Origin: Ecdyonurus torrentis
Taxonomy: Eukaryota; Arthropoda; Insecta; Ephemeroptera; Heptageniidae
Assembly: GCA_949318235.1 (NCBI GenBank)
Contig: OX439127.1
Span: 3,979,413 to 4,043,412, forward strand
Direction: 5' to 3'
Length of the DNA stretch: 64,000 bases
A model generated the notes under the pieces. The model made no database searches. It was not told the DNA's origin and saw only the letters and a list, made by a program, of their open reading frames with translations. Positions 25,148-38,522 of the stretch are shown in pieces (the stretch's first letter is position 1; each line of letters opens with the position of its first letter). The translations under genes were made by a program, and so were the position numbers.

Positions 25148-25658
25148 ATCATCTCATCGATGCTATATATACATCGTATACTATAGAGTGTGTGCGCACT
25201 GCGCATGACGTCATTCTGAGTGCTTTTCGATGCTCATCTTGAGTAATGAATAAAATTGCTCAGTATATAGGGCAAACATAGTTTTTGGCTATTTTCTTTG
25301 GAAATAAGATATTTTTTGCTCATTATTATTTTTCTGGCATACTTGAGGTACTAATTCAACCTGTTAACAGCATCAATGCTCTCAAAAAAATCGCGAAGTA
25401 TTTTTAAACCGGCAAAATGTAACATTTTCCTATACCAGCCAATGTTATTTAGTACTCACTTATGACGTCGACTTTAACATGAATGAAACCACCCTATATA
25501 GCGCCGAGGCATCATGTTTCCACGCATTACTTCCTTGTATGAATACAACTATTTCGACGCTTAAATAAAACGTGGGTTGGGTAGTCTGGTGGATGTGTTC
25601 CTGCATTCCATAGCAGAGGTTCCTGGATCAAATCCTGCTCGAAACTTTTTTTTTTAAT
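25148..25658 (+). mobile_element. tRNA-like repeat, copy 2, split by a MITE
   Basis: Matches copy 1 from ctcatcgatgc to the T-run after cctgctcgaaac, but a TAGGGT MITE sits between catcgtata and tagcgccgag. The tRNA-like end reads tagtctggtggatgtg and ggatcaaatcctgct. The far 5' part of copy 1 is absent. Confidence 0.75.
25182..25498 (+). mobile_element. TAGGGT MITE inserted in tRNA-like repeat
   Basis: Starts tatagagtgtgtgcgc, carries gcatgacgtcattc and the usual interior blocks, and ends gaaaccaccctata. Copies 1 and 3 of the host repeat lack it, so this is a filled/empty site pair. The junctions fit a TA target. Confidence 0.85.
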
Positions 25659-26035
25659 AACACAAATAATATAAAATTGATTGGAAATACTCGACTTTTT
25701 TTTTGTATATAACATATAAAAGTAATTATTTATTTCTAATTTGAAAAAGATTTATTTACAGAAAGCTATGCATTATTGCATTGTTTAGAAAAAAATACTA
25801 TTTCAAATTCATTTAATTTACATTATGCATTATATCATATTGTATTCATCACATCTCATTTTACAATTTAGCGTGCAAAACAATAAAAAAAAAATGTATC
25901 AAGGTTGAAATAATAATAATGATAACATACATGCACGTTTATGTTGTGATGGGTGTGCTAGCGGAGTAGCACATACGTAAAAAAAACTCTTCTAAAATAA
26001 AAACAGAAGCTTTTAGGATACTACTCACTTGAATG

Positions 26036-26098
26036 GGGATGGTGTAAGGGAAAGAAATGTGGATTTTTGCGCGGGCGACCAGTGTTCGATTCCCTTCA
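26036..26098 (+). pseudogene. Weak tRNA-like sequence
   Basis: gggatggtgtaaggg may be an A-box remnant and gtgttcgattccct fits a B box. A T-run follows after 26104. Too degraded to name. Confidence 0.3.
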
Positions 26099-26417
26099 AA
26101 CATTCTTTTTTAACATTAAATAATATTTATCAATAATAAAATTTATCAATAATAAAATTTCCAAATTTAATTAAAAAATGTTAAGAATAATTAAAAATCA
26201 TATAATAACAAAAAATATTTTTAAAAAGATCTTCTATAATTTACATCAAAAATATCACTCCCCCCTTTTTTTCAACTTCTTTGCTTTTTTTTTTTACATC
26301 TGTGATAAGTAAACAAAAGGGTTGTTTATGTTCGTATTAAATGTTAATTATAACGTGTTATCATGAAGTTTAACTTTCCAGCAGATATTGAGACTGTAAT
26401 TGTTTATAAAAATTAAA

Positions 26418-26845
26418 TTAAAAAAAAAAAAAAAATCTGCAGCAAGATTTGATCCTGCAACCTCTGCTATAGAATCCAGCCGCACTTCCACCAGACTACG
26501 TACCCCACGTGTTAAATTAATGTCAAAGTTGGTGTATTCATACAAGGAAATAGCGCGCGGAAACTAGAATGACTCGGCGCTCTACTATAATATACGACGT
26601 ATATAGCGCATCGATCAATGAGAAGATTTATTTATTTATTATTATTTATTTTTTTAGCATTTTTTAACTACGAGATACGCAGCAAAAGGTCTTACGTGCA
26701 TGGTAGAGTTGTAGGTTGAATGAGCATAGTCAACGTTTGAAAAGAGACCGCGCAGAAAAAAATTAACCAATAAAGACACGACTTTATCAAAATTGACCAA
26801 TCAGGTAGCCTGTATTCTGTACGTGTACACGGTTTCCAAATATGC
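26418..26845 (-). mobile_element. tRNA-like repeat, copy 3, inverted
   Basis: Reverse complement of copy 1 over its whole length, with an A-run (T-run on the minus strand) next to ctgcagcaagatttgatcct. Copies 1 and 3 therefore form a large inverted pair about 1.5 kb apart. It lacks the MITE of copy 2. Confidence 0.8.
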
Positions 26846-27529
26846 TTTCCGGCAAGGGTGCAGTGTTTTACAAGAAAAGAAAAAAAAGGCGTGTATTTCG
26901 TATTTTATATTATACCAGAGATCCCATGCCGCCTTTCCAGCGCGCCTCTGATTGGTGCCACGGTACGTCAGTAAGAAACATTTATTACTAAAGTCCCAAG
27001 AAAAAGGTATTTTAAAGATAGAATGCAACATCTGTCCTAGGCTGAGCAAAGTTATTTGTTACTCCGCAGTACAGTCAAAGGGCAATTTATCGTTTTTCTA
27101 AGAAACAAACACACATAGAGGCAGAGCCACACACGAACACACACACTTACATTCACACAGAGATACACGGATAAACATACAAACATTATAATTATGCTGA
27201 ATCATTTTCTACACAATTTATACATACAGCATAACTCATGCTATGCTATACTACATAATAAAAATGTTACATAACATAAATATAATGTTGTTTATGGTTT
27301 TTATGCTGTTCGTGACCTAGCATTATATTTTAGATCTAAATTATGATCCACACAAATAAATATACAATTGCATTTAAGGTAATCATTTTATAAAGAATTG
27401 GATTTTTTTTCTGCTTTTGATTAAGTTAGCAAAAATATTTATGTTGTACTGATTCAGTATGCTATAATGTCATAACTGCAGCATAAATTACGTACTTTAT
27501 TATTTCCATGTAGATATAATAGACATATA
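26846..27529. other. Mixed remnants
   Basis: Contains a short piece of the TAGGGT MITE in reverse (27020-27066, ctaggctgagcaaagtta then tactcc), ac-rich sequence near 27105-27160, and AT-rich gcataa remnants at 27190-27510. No gene. Confidence 0.45.
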
Positions 27530-27740
<211 letters not shown>

Positions 27741-28070
27741 CAGATTCTTGTTAGAGTCTAAGATCGACCCTTGGCATAGTTCATGCACAACAATCTCGCA
27801 CCGTACGATACTTTTTACTCACTTTCGTGTGGCATTGATATTGATAGCCGCAACTTACTCACGGTTCAATAATAGCAATGTAGAAACTAAATCAATTTAA
27901 TCATAACACGTTTTTAAATAGAGCTTGCATACATTTAATTTGTTTACCCTGTAAAAATACTACTTCATATTAACAGGAATTAAATGAATGTGATTGTTTT
28001 TAAATAATGTGAACCACATTTACTGATCTTAAGTTACAAATAAAATTAACTCTGTATGTACTGTACTTAA

Positions 28071-28408
28071 AACAATAGACCAGTAGAAAACATAAACATT
28101 TATATCATAAAACACTTGATGGGACTTACATAATTAACTTTAGTTTGTCTTTAAAACCAACTGTACCTCCGTAGCAGTGTTTAGAAATGTTTGATTTATG
28201 CATCTTGCACAACACTTTTTTACTAATTTTTGCATGTTTCCGACGTCAAAAACATGAATAGACATGCAAATTGCAAACTTTACAGTATTTTTACGCTCTG
28301 TCGTGGGGCAACATATTAACATACTGGTTAAAATTGTCATTAGTTTTGAATATCTCATTTCGTGTTTACTCATTAAAAAGCACATGATGTTTTATGTGGT
28401 CTATGGCT
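28071..28408 (-). mobile_element. AGGCATAGACC MITE with TTAA flanks, copy 1
   Basis: Flanked by TTAA at 28067-28070 and 28409-28412. The ends are inverted (aacaatagaccag and gtggtctatggct). Interior landmarks: cacttgatgggac, gcacaaca, gacgtcaaaaacatgaat, actttacagtatttttacg, cacatgatgttttatg. The family recurs at 33570, 40061 and 60407, all with TTAA or a near match. TTAA fits piggyBac or Kolobok. Frames on both strands here are incidental. Confidence 0.85.
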
Positions 28409-28480
28409 TTAAGCGCAAGGCCGGGTTGATCATGGTGCGATGGTATGATCGCTGCATGAGCCACGATCAGTCTGAGCTAC

Positions 28481-28504
28481 TTAAAAAAAAAAAAAAAAAA
28501 AAAA
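28481..28504. repeat. Poly-A tract
   Basis: About 22 A, preceded by cgcaaggccgggttgatcat, a short GC-richer block. Confidence 0.9.
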
Positions 28505-29295
28505 GTTTTCCGCCATAAGTTGAAAATGCACACTAGAAACATGTGAAACTTTGTTTTAAATTGTTAAATTTAAAAAAAAAAAAAAAAAAAGCCTTTTATT
28601 ATTACAAATAAATTTGAACTCCTTAATTTTCATGCATTAAGAAAGAGGAATGACTTTCAATTTTAGCAAGGAATGGATTATTAACGAAATGGCTAATAGT
28701 TGCGCTGAATTGAAGAGATCGCTATTGTTGTAATGCTATTTTGTATAATATAAATGTGATTTATGTGAACCTCTGAACAATTAACTTTTACTTTTAGACT
28801 ATAACATTATTTTGTGTTGTAATTTTATTACACAGCTGATATTATTTCCAAAATTAAAAGAACGAAAATATATAAAATCATATCATTAGTTTTTTTTTTT
28901 TTTTTTTTTTTGCAAATTATATATTTTGTTTATATATTTATATTTAAAATATTATTGAAAGTTATTAACTGTAGAAAATAGAAATGCTATAAGTTAATAT
29001 TTACTATGAAAAGTTGCTAAAAATGATTTTTCATGCATCAAATTACAGAATCATGTCATAACATTTGTGCCGCTGTTGAAACATAAGCGCGCTTGTGTAG
29101 CAGCCACCACGTATGCAGCATTTACACACTACTATGTGTTACGTAACTTATGGTCATGCTGCAGAAACGTTGCTATTTTAGCGTGGGAAAAGAAAGCTTT
29201 ACAATATAATTTACAGGCTGTGCCGAGGGAAAATAATAAATGCAATTAGAACGAAGTATAATTAAATGTGGTTGAAAATAAGTTATTTTTATCAG
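28505..29295. other. Unannotated AT-rich stretch
   Basis: Holds an A-run (28572) and a T-run (28889). No gene or repeat family recognised. Confidence 0.5.
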
Positions 29296-29485
29296 CACTG
29301 ACAAAAATAAATATATAATTATGTTGGCTCATTTTCAGCACAATTTATTCAGTAAAGCATAATTTATGCTATATTGCGTGAATATTATCTTATACAGCAT
29401 AATTATTTATATTGTTCTAATTTAACATAATTCATGCAATAATGACATAAATACAGCATAAATTACGTTATTTATTATTTCCGTG
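29296..29485 (+). mobile_element. CACGGA MITE copy
   Basis: Left end cactgacaaaaataaatata, right end tttattatttccgtg, interior gcataatttatgctat. It parallels 21891-22104 base by base over most of its length. Confidence 0.75.
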
Positions 29486-29888
29486 AGTGTCATTGCTTTA
29501 AAACTTTTTATATTTTATATCAGCCAAAAGGTATAATATGCTGTCACAAAATAATAATATTAAAATGAAAATAAAATATCCAATATATTATTTATATAGA
29601 TAAATAATAAAGTCTCTCTCTCTCCAAGAAATATTGGCCAAATTTAAATTGAAACCTTAAATGCATCCGCAAAATAATACGTTTTCTGTATTATTTTTGT
29701 CTAGCTGCTGATGTTTGTCACAAGTTGCAACAAGAGCGCCTTAGCAATGATCGTGTGTCGTCTAGAGGTCAAACCAAGGATGCAGCAGAATTATTGATGA
29801 GATTTCAATATTGCAGCATTGATGCCTTATGGCTATACTGTACACTTAACGCAGATCTATATCTAACATCAAAGACGATGCTGCTTTT
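29486..29888. other. Unannotated stretch
   Basis: No element recognised. A 62-codon frame at 29725-29913 has balanced composition but no recognised motif and runs into the next MITE. Confidence 0.4.
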
Positions 29889-30198
29889 TATAGGGTCTAT
29901 TCATTCATGTTAAAGTCGACGCCATGTTAGATAACTTAATAACATGGGTGGCATAGGAAAATTACTCATTTTGTCAGTTTAAAAACACTATGTAATATTT
30001 TTCGAGAGCATTGATGCTGTAAATATGTTGAATTAGTACGTATTTCAAGCATGTGAGAAAAATAAAAATAACAAAAAATTAGCTGATTTCCAAAAGAAAA
30101 TTGCATTAAGCAAAGTTTATCCTTTGAGCAATGTTGTTCACTACTCTAGTATGGCCTCCAAGCAAATTATATATGACGTTATCCTCATACATCCTATA
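29889..30198 (-). mobile_element. TAGGGT MITE copy, reverse
   Basis: Starts tatagggtctattcattcat, ends cctcatacatcctata. All interior blocks are present. Confidence 0.88.
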
Positions 30199-30476
30199 GC
30201 AAATAATAAAACTATCCGGTCAGGTGATGAGCAGCGTAGATACACAACCTGTATACAAAGCTATTGAAAGCGGCAAAGTCTTTGATGTTAGATATAGCTC
30301 CACGTTAAGTGTACGCATACGACCTAATATTGCGTACTTAAGCGTGTCTTTCATTATAACGCACTATTTATCTCTTATATTTTGCGAGCGACACAAAACT
30401 GCTCTGTACTGTTGACTGTAACCTTGGCCGCTGATGACGTCATGATGTACACGTGTGGGCCTCTTCATGGCCATCC
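30199..30476. other. Short spacer between MITEs
   Basis: Contains a gatgacgtcatgatg palindrome near 30432 outside any recognised MITE. A 63-codon frame at 30224-30415 is not recognisable. Confidence 0.4.
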
Positions 30477-31157
30477 TATAGGGTTTAAGTCAAGGCCATG
30501 GTGGATAACTCAATAACATACGTGGCATATAGGACAACAGCTCATTTTGCCAGCTTAAAAACACTGTGCAATATTTTTGAGAGCATTGATGCTGTAAATA
30601 TGTTGAATTCGTATCTCGAGTATGTAAGAAAAATAACAATACGAAAAAATTAACCGATTTCCCAAATAAAATTGGCTTAAGGGGGTAGGTGACCGACTGA
30701 TATCTCGCAAACTAGGACGGTTGCGAATAATAATAATAACACAAAGTAAAGAAGAAATGTTACTTAAAAATTAAGTTATGCCAAACATGTGAAAACACGA
30801 TCAAATATTTAAGTTATTACACTTTAAAGATAACATGTAAATGTGGAAATTTAAATTTGAACGGGAAATTTTAGTCAAATTAGAAACTTTTTTACAATTA
30901 TAAATATCATTAAAAAAATTGTAATTTTTTTTTTAAAATTTACTTGATTTTATTTGAAAATTATAGTTTTGTTTTATTGGAATTAAATCATGTACTAAAA
31001 ATTATTCGGAAATATTGTTCTTCTTTTAGCGATTTCTGGTCCAAGCTGGTCCCCCACTGCCTTAAACAAAGTTTGTCCTATACTGAGCAATTTTATTCAC
31101 TACTCCAGTATGGCGTCCAAGCGCATTAAATATAGCGTCATCCGCATACACCCTACA
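30477..31157 (-). mobile_element. TAGGGT MITE split by a TTAA-flanked insertion
   Basis: The left part (30477-30680) begins tatagggtttaagtcaaggc, lacking about 15 subterminal bases. The right part (31062-31157) resumes at acaaagtttgtcctatactg and ends ccgcatacaccctaca. The two parts join perfectly to the family consensus once 381 bases are removed. Confidence 0.88.
30681..31061. mobile_element. TTAA-flanked insertion nested in MITE
   Basis: 381 bases bounded by TTAA at 30677-30680 and 31062-31065. The ends are gggggtaggtgacc and, inverted, ggcagtgggggacc, about 10 of 14 matching. The interior is AT-rich with no coding capacity. TTAA duplication fits piggyBac or Kolobok type. Confidence 0.85.
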
Positions 31158-31302
31158 TAGTATGAGCAGTGGTCTAAACCAAGCCAAGTGGAGGCTGACT
31201 TGAGGTGCTGGAGCTTGGAGATGTGAGGTTTGCAAGATCACGTGACACCCGTGCTCTGTGCTCACATAACAAAGCCGAGTCACAGTTTGCTAGTAACGTG
31301 AC

Positions 31303-31376
31303 TATATAAGGATACGTATCGGTGTAGATCGTGTAGTCTCGGAGTAAAGCGGGAAAAAAGGTGTGACTTCACCATG
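31303..31376 (+). promoter_or_regulatory. Promoter-like TATA plus start context
   Basis: TATATAAGG at 31303, in a GC-richer stretch, precedes by about 65 bases a well-placed start context ttcaccatga (ATG at 31374). The frame that follows is only 47 codons, very rich in Phe and ends at 31517, with no visible splice donor close to the ATG. It may be a promoter remnant or a coincidence. Confidence 0.2.
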
Positions 31377-31517
31377 AACTTTGGCATCGTTGGACATGCT
31401 GTTAGCTTTTATTTTTTTATTTCTTTTTTCTTCTTTTTTTATTTTACATCATTTATATTTTTCACGATATTTATGATATTGAATATTATTGACCTACAGA
31501 AGTGTGGATGCACATAA

Positions 31518-32925
31518 TTATACTTCGTGCTCAAATTTAACATTTTCTCACTTCAATTTGGTTTGATTAATTCCTAGACATTAATTTTTTTTATTTAAAA
31601 AAAAATTATTTTTTAATATTATATTATTTTTATATATAAATATTTTGTTATCACGAAAAAAAATAGCTACTCCATATTTTGTTGAAGCCCATTTCATCAT
31701 TAAAAAATTTAATATTATAAATATAAAAACATGTATCATGATGTGTTTTTTGTGATTTTTTAAAGTATACGATTTAAAGTGAACAATTAAGATAGAAAGA
31801 ATTACTTTAGGATGGCGCTACAGTAATTAAAACCAAAACTAATGTCCTAGATAAAATGGATTGTTAAATTATTGTTTTTAAATTATACTTGTCAAACTAT
31901 ATGCCGAAAACTAGTGTTACTTCCATACTTTATATAACAACTAAAAATTACATTTCAAAGTCACTCTTTAAGGGGAGTTATAACAATATTAGCTCGTTTT
32001 TAAAGTCATAGACAACATTAAAACTTTAAAATTTACATCCCAAAACACTTGATGGGACATACATAAAAATCCTTACTTGGTCTTAAAACCCAATTGTAGC
32101 TCCAAGCCGGCCAAGCGCCATATTAGTGATCAGAAAATTTCAAATCGCACAACATTTCCATACTAGTTTTTGCCTATTTCTGACGCAAATTGCATTTTTA
32201 ACCATTTTTTTATTTATTAAATAGAAATATTTTCAGTGACAAAATTAAACTTAGAAATTATATTTAGTTGTCATTAATTCTTCCACTATAATGATATAAA
32301 AACTTTTATTTGCTGTCTTGTATATTAATCTTATATATTAATATTAATAAATTAATGTTGAGATGCAATTGCGTTCCCTCCATAGTACATACATTGAGCA
32401 GTGACAATTGCGGCTGCCAATTACATTGCGACGCAAAAGTCACCAAAAAGTATCATACCGGCGAGCGAGATTAATGTGCACGATCTATGCTCTGCACGGA
32501 ACAAATTAACTAAAAAGAAACTATTTAGACTTTTCTTATAATAAATTTGTTACATACATATTATACAAAGTTTTATAAGATCTAATGAGTTAACTATTTA
32601 CCGCTGAAGAAATTACGTTACATATACTATAACGAGTTACTGTTTAAACTTGTCTCAAACAAGTTATTGATTTGTACTGAAACGTTACATCTATATATCT
32701 AAAATAAGTCTTAAATTTATGTTTTGTCTGTCTATCTTAACAATTTTTAGTATAGAAAAATGATAGACGCTAATAGTTGAAAACAGTGCTCGATTTTCTA
32801 TGAGCTGAAAATAAGTTATGTTAAATTATCCTTTTTTTTTTTCCCCCCTTTATTATTATTTTCATTTTTTTTTCTTTTTTAGCACAGAAATCATGTGATG
32901 AATACGCCATGCAGGAAAACTAGTA
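31518..32925. other. Mostly unannotated; partial AGGCATAGACC MITE
   Basis: From about 31985 to 32205 there is a worn minus-strand partial copy of the TTAA MITE (aacacttgatgggacatac, tgtagctccaagccgg, cgcacaacatttcc). From about 32720 the sequence is a diverged version of the array segment seen at 37380-37520. It also holds an apparently empty site for the MITE at 37523. Confidence 0.5.
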
Positions 32926-33569
32926 TATAGGAGTGCTTTTACCTAGCAAGGACCTCTGCGTGATAAACTCCAATGCTTTACGCCACTTACAGTGGTTTAG
33001 TATTGATAATATGACTTTATGTTATATTTACTTGTCTCGCAAACTCTAACAACAAATCCAACCTGCTAACAGCATCAATGCTTTAAAAAAAATAATAATA
33101 AAAATGGCAAAATGTATTATTTGTTCATACCGGCCCATGTTATTAAGTGGTCACATATAGCGTTGACTTTAATATGAACGCAACAACCCTATACGATGCA
33201 TCACTCAGTCATAGGTGTTTAGTGTAGATACTTATGTGAAGTACTATAGACAGCAGTATAGTCAAGCCAAAGCAATGTAAGACAAATGATCGAGTCATAC
33301 AGTAAAGAATGTTATACGACATACATATACGTGTTTAGTCTATACACTAGATACGTGCAGTCACATACAAACACAAAGATCGTTTGTTGTCTCATTTCCA
33401 GCATCAATATCAGCATGCACTGTTGACTGAAATACGCACGTACAATAATATCCACAAAATAACTGTAGTAGCTAATTTTTATATTTATTCTTTACTCATC
33501 ATTACAAACTTATTTGTAACACTGCATAAGATTTACTATGACTATTAAATTGCATTACGTTGTTATTAA

Positions 33570-33894
33570 AGCCATGGATTACATAAAAGTTTTATACACG
33601 AAATGGGATCTTCCAAATTCCAAACTGTGCACAATTTTTACCACAATGTTAATGTAGCCCCAAGAGAGACCGTAAAAATACTGTAAAGTATGCAATTTAA
33701 GTGACTATTCATGTTTATGACGTCAGAAACATGCAAATATTAACATGAAAATGTTGTGCGGGTTGCATAAATTGAAATTTCTGATCACTGTTTCGGAGCT
33801 ACAGTTGGGTATTGAAACAAACTAATGTTATTTATGTAAGTCCCATCACGTGTTTTGTGATATAAATGCGTATGCTTTTCTCTAATCTATTCCT
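33570..33894 (+). mobile_element. AGGCATAGACC MITE, copy 2
   Basis: TTAA at 33566-33569 and 33895-33898. Ends agccatggatt and aatctattcct. Interior as in copy 1, inverted relative to it. Confidence 0.82.
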
Positions 33895-33921
33895 TTAAGT
33901 TGTTCACAAGTAAGGATCTCT

Positions 33922-33935
33922 TTCTCTCTCCCCCC

Positions 33936-33995
<60 letters not shown>

Positions 33996-34008
33996 ACTCT
34001 CACTCTCT
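33922..34008. repeat. (TC)n microsatellite
   Basis: tc run with a c-rich start and cactct variants at the end. Confidence 0.97.
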
Positions 34009-34897
<889 letters not shown>

Positions 34898-35269
34898 GAA
34901 CATGTAAGGGAACAGAAAATAAGTCTTGGCTAAAGGAGAATAGGTAAACTTAGGAAACAGGTAATAACGTCATGATCAGATGTTTTTATCAAAGAAAATT
35001 TTCGAAGCTGGCTCAAGAGTTCTGGGTAGTTTATAGAATAAAATAAGTATTCCATTCTTATGCCAAGCTATAACTAATTACATGACCTATCATACAAGAA
35101 CACTACGCTCTGTTTTAACTGTATTATCGTCTGTAAAAGACGAACAGACAAACAAGCTTCACACCAGCACACAAAGATGGTTTGTTGTCTTAAGTTGACA
35201 GCAGCATGCAGTGTTTATTAATATATGCATCTCAGGTAAGCAACGATACACTTTCTTATTTATAATTAT

Positions 35270-36021
35270 TTGAGCTGTAAAAAACTCGAAAATCCTTTAG
35301 ACCGAGTTGAAAACTTTTAGACCGGTTTAACTCGAAACTCGGTTTCAGCTCGAAATCAAGCTAAAAACCTCGAAAACAAGTTAAAGCTTGAAAATCAAGC
35401 TAAAACTCGAAAACTCAAGGTTCGGGCTAAAGCTCGAACACGAGTTTTTCGAGCCCAAATACAAAAGCTGGATTTTTTTTAAAAAAAAATCTTCTTATTT
35501 CAATGATAAGTTCGTAAATTAATTTACATAAATGCCTAATTTTATTTTAAAATGATCTAGTAATGTTAAAATATTTAAATTTTGGAACGACAATGTGCAT
35601 TCATTGATATAATGGTATTTTTTTTATATACATTTTGCAATATGCCAACATGAAGTTATATAGACTAATGCCCATCTTAATATTTTTTATTTATTTTAAA
35701 TTTTAGTTTTATTTATTATTTGCATTTAAATTAAACGCTTTTGCTTGCAGCACAATTAGCATTATTATTAAGTGTTGTTTGAGATGTGTGGACAATGGCA
35801 TCCTGTCAAAACTCTTTCAGCATCTCGATTATCGGAAAAAAAAGAAAAAAAAAAAAAAAAAGGCCCGATTTTAACTCAATAGCTCGTGTACTTTGACGAC
35901 TCGTTTGCGGTCTCAACTCGAGCTGGCTCGTTTTCGAGCTGAAAACTCGAAAACAAAGCTTGAAACCCGGTTACTCGAAAACGTTGGACCGAGTTCAGCT
36001 CGGTTTAAATTTACAGCTCTA
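35270..36021. mobile_element. hAT-like element 4, copy in U0
   Basis: 752 bases bounded by an 8-base duplication, ataattat (35262) and ataattgt (36022, one change). TIRs: ttgagctgtaaa and, inverted, tagagctgtaaatttaaac. Both subterminal regions carry many ctcgaaaa, gagttt and gctcga words. Empty sites occur at 48262, 59228 and 62515, where tataattatgtgtct is uninterrupted. 8-base TSD and TAG-type TIR indicate hAT. No transposase frame remains. Confidence 0.88.
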
Positions 36022-36034
36022 ATAATTGTGTGTC

Positions 36035-36283
36035 TATAGGGTGTATGCGCATCACGTCATACTGAGTGCGCATTGAAGCCATACTGGATTCGTGAATAAC
36101 TTTTCTACATATATATTCTGCATATATATTTGGACATATTATTTAATAAAAGCTCTCAAAAATGGTGCGAAGTTTTGTGAAACTGACACAATGTATAATG
36201 TTCTACACTGACACGTCATGCAATACGTGTTATTTAGTGCTCACATATGGCGTTGACTTTTATATGAATGCAAGCACCTTATG
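36035..36283 (+). mobile_element. TAGGGT MITE, short subtype, forward
   Basis: Starts tatagggtgtatgcgcatca with cacgtcatac in place of the usual palindrome, ends gaatgcaagcaccttatg. About 250 bases. Confidence 0.8.
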
Positions 36284-36342
36284 TAATGTATGTTACCAGT
36301 CTCTCTCTCTCTCTCTCTCTAACCTTGATCTCCATACCAAGC

Positions 36343-36642
36343 TATAGGGTGGTTACATTTCTAAAAAAGTCGACGCCATATGTGAGCACTAAATAACACT
36401 ATACTGTATAACATGGGCCGATATGAAAAAATGACATATTTTGCTAATTTAAAAATAATTAGCAATATTTTTGAGAGCATTGATGTTGTAAAAAGGGGAT
36501 GAATTAGGTTTGCAAGTATATTAAAAAAAAGATAAAACACCAAATTAATTCCCCCCCCCCCGCTCCTACCCCCCCCCCCCCCGCTCCTACCCCCCCCAAA
36601 AAAAAAAGTTCTATGCTAAGCAATGTTGTTTATTGCTCTATA
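36343..36642 (-). mobile_element. TAGGGT MITE, reverse, 3' truncated
   Basis: Starts tatagggtggttacatttct, interior in the family order, and stops after tattgctctatataataaac without the terminal TIR. With the preceding copy it forms a head-to-head pair separated by a (TC)n run. Confidence 0.75.
36551..36597. repeat. C-rich tandem run
   Basis: Two c-runs separated by gctcctac. Equivalent runs at 43011 and 52015 differ in length. Confidence 0.9.
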
Positions 36643-36786
36643 TAATAAACCTCTTTCTCAATGTGTGTCTAAATAATTTGAAACGAAATGAAAATTAAAT
36701 GAATCCAAATGAACAGCTGTTGTATGATATTAACCTAAAGATGTAAAATTTAAATTCGTGCGTAATTCTGTCATTTCGAGAGTGTG

Positions 36787-36789
<3 letters not shown>

Positions 36790-36872
<83 letters not shown>
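36790..36872. repeat. (GA)n microsatellite
   Basis: About 83 bases of ag repeats. Counterparts at 43232 and 53500. Confidence 0.98.
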
Positions 36873-36876
<4 letters not shown>

Positions 36877-37522
36877 AATAAAATTAAATGATATTTTTTA
36901 CTTTAATTGTAATGAACTAATTATGTACTTTGTGTACACCAAAGGATGAAGGTTATCGGTTTAAAAAATTATTAATCAATATCTTTGGCTTAAAACACGT
37001 AAAAGTATGTCTAGCATTACTCATTTAAAATTTTCAAAATCAGTGAAGTAGTTTTCTCAAAAAAAAAAAAAAAAAAGTAGCAACGGTTATGTTGTATGAA
37101 CATTAATTACATTATTACAAGTATGACTTATACAATAGCAATACTGTATAGGTAAAATGATGCACACGAGGTGGCTGCTACACACACGCTTGTATTTCAC
37201 GAGCATGGGAAAGTTTTGTGATTTACACAAGGAAAAAAAAATAGTTAAATCTTTGCAGCTGCAAATTTTAATTAATTTTAAAATAGAAATATTTTTATTG
37301 CTAACATTACAACTTAGAGAAATAAGTTTTTATTTAGTTTTTATTTCTTCCACTAATGATACAGAAAGCTTTATTTACTGTCTGAAAATTTATTGTTTAG
37401 TATAGAAAGCTGAATTAAATTATTGCTCAATTTTCTATAAGCTGAAAATACGTTATGTTAATTTTTCTTTTTTTTTAATGCACAGAAATCATGCGATGAT
37501 TACGCAATGCAGGAAAAAATAG

Positions 37523-37846
37523 TATAGGGTGTATCCGCATGACGTCATATTAAGTGCGCTTGGAGGCAATACTGGAGTAGTGAACCACATTGCTCAGTTT
37601 TGGACATTTTTTTTTTTTTTTTTTTTTTTTGCTATTTTCTTAGAAGAATCGGTTATTTTTTTTATTGGTATAATTTTTCTCACTTAACCTATTATTATTA
37701 CGAATTTAATCTATTAACAGCACCAATGCTCTCAAAAATACTGCATAGTATCTTCATACAGTCAAAAGCAGTTATTTTCCTATGCTGCCCATGTTATTGA
37801 GTAATCCAACATGGCGTCGACTTTAATATGTACTGTACACCGTATA
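37523..37846 (+). mobile_element. TAGGGT MITE, forward, with empty site known
   Basis: Starts tatagggtgtatccgcatga, ends gtactgtacaccgtata. In the older, diverged segment at 32921-32935 the same flanks read tagtatataggagtgc with no element, so the insertion and its TA target can be read directly. Confidence 0.88.
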
Positions 37847-38522
37847 GGTTATAGGAGCGCTTTTACCTAACTACCTGTAATAAACTGAAGTGCTTTACGT
37901 TACTTGCAGTGGTATTTAATAATGACAGTTTTTGTTATGTTTATTAGTCTGGCATATTCTAACAACAAATACAACCTGCTAACAACATCAATGCTTAAAA
38001 TGTTTCTTAAAAAATATTAAATGGCTTATTTGTTATAAAATCTGAAAAGAAAATTGTATAAAAATAATATAATATTAATAATGAATCTTAACCCTGTAAT
38101 TTTACTTTTCATAAATAAAAGGATAATAAATTATTATAAATATATAAAAATACTATTATTGGCTGAACTATCGTGATTTTTCATTAGAAAAATTGCATTT
38201 TTATTATAGTAAATAAATTAGTGTAAATTTATTAATGAATAAAGTCTAAATAATATCTATATTTTATATAAATTGTGTTTTTGTGTTACATTAAATTCTG
38301 AATATGTGAAAAAGTATATGATAATGTAATGTACTTATTATTTTTCAGTAAGAATATGCTAAGTTAAGATGTATTTTAATAATTGCTACTTGAAGACTGA
38401 TAATTATATGTATTATGGATAATCAAAATTATGAAACACTCTGACAAGTGATTATTGTTAAAGAACAGTCAGAGGACCATGTAAGTGGGTATGTACCTTT
38501 TTTGGCCTCTTATAATAAAAAT
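37847..38522. repeat. Array block without gene
   Basis: AT-rich unit sequence repeated at 44764-45430 and 54560-56640 (with an insertion). Absent from the diverged segment near 33080. No conserved open frame. Confidence 0.5.
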
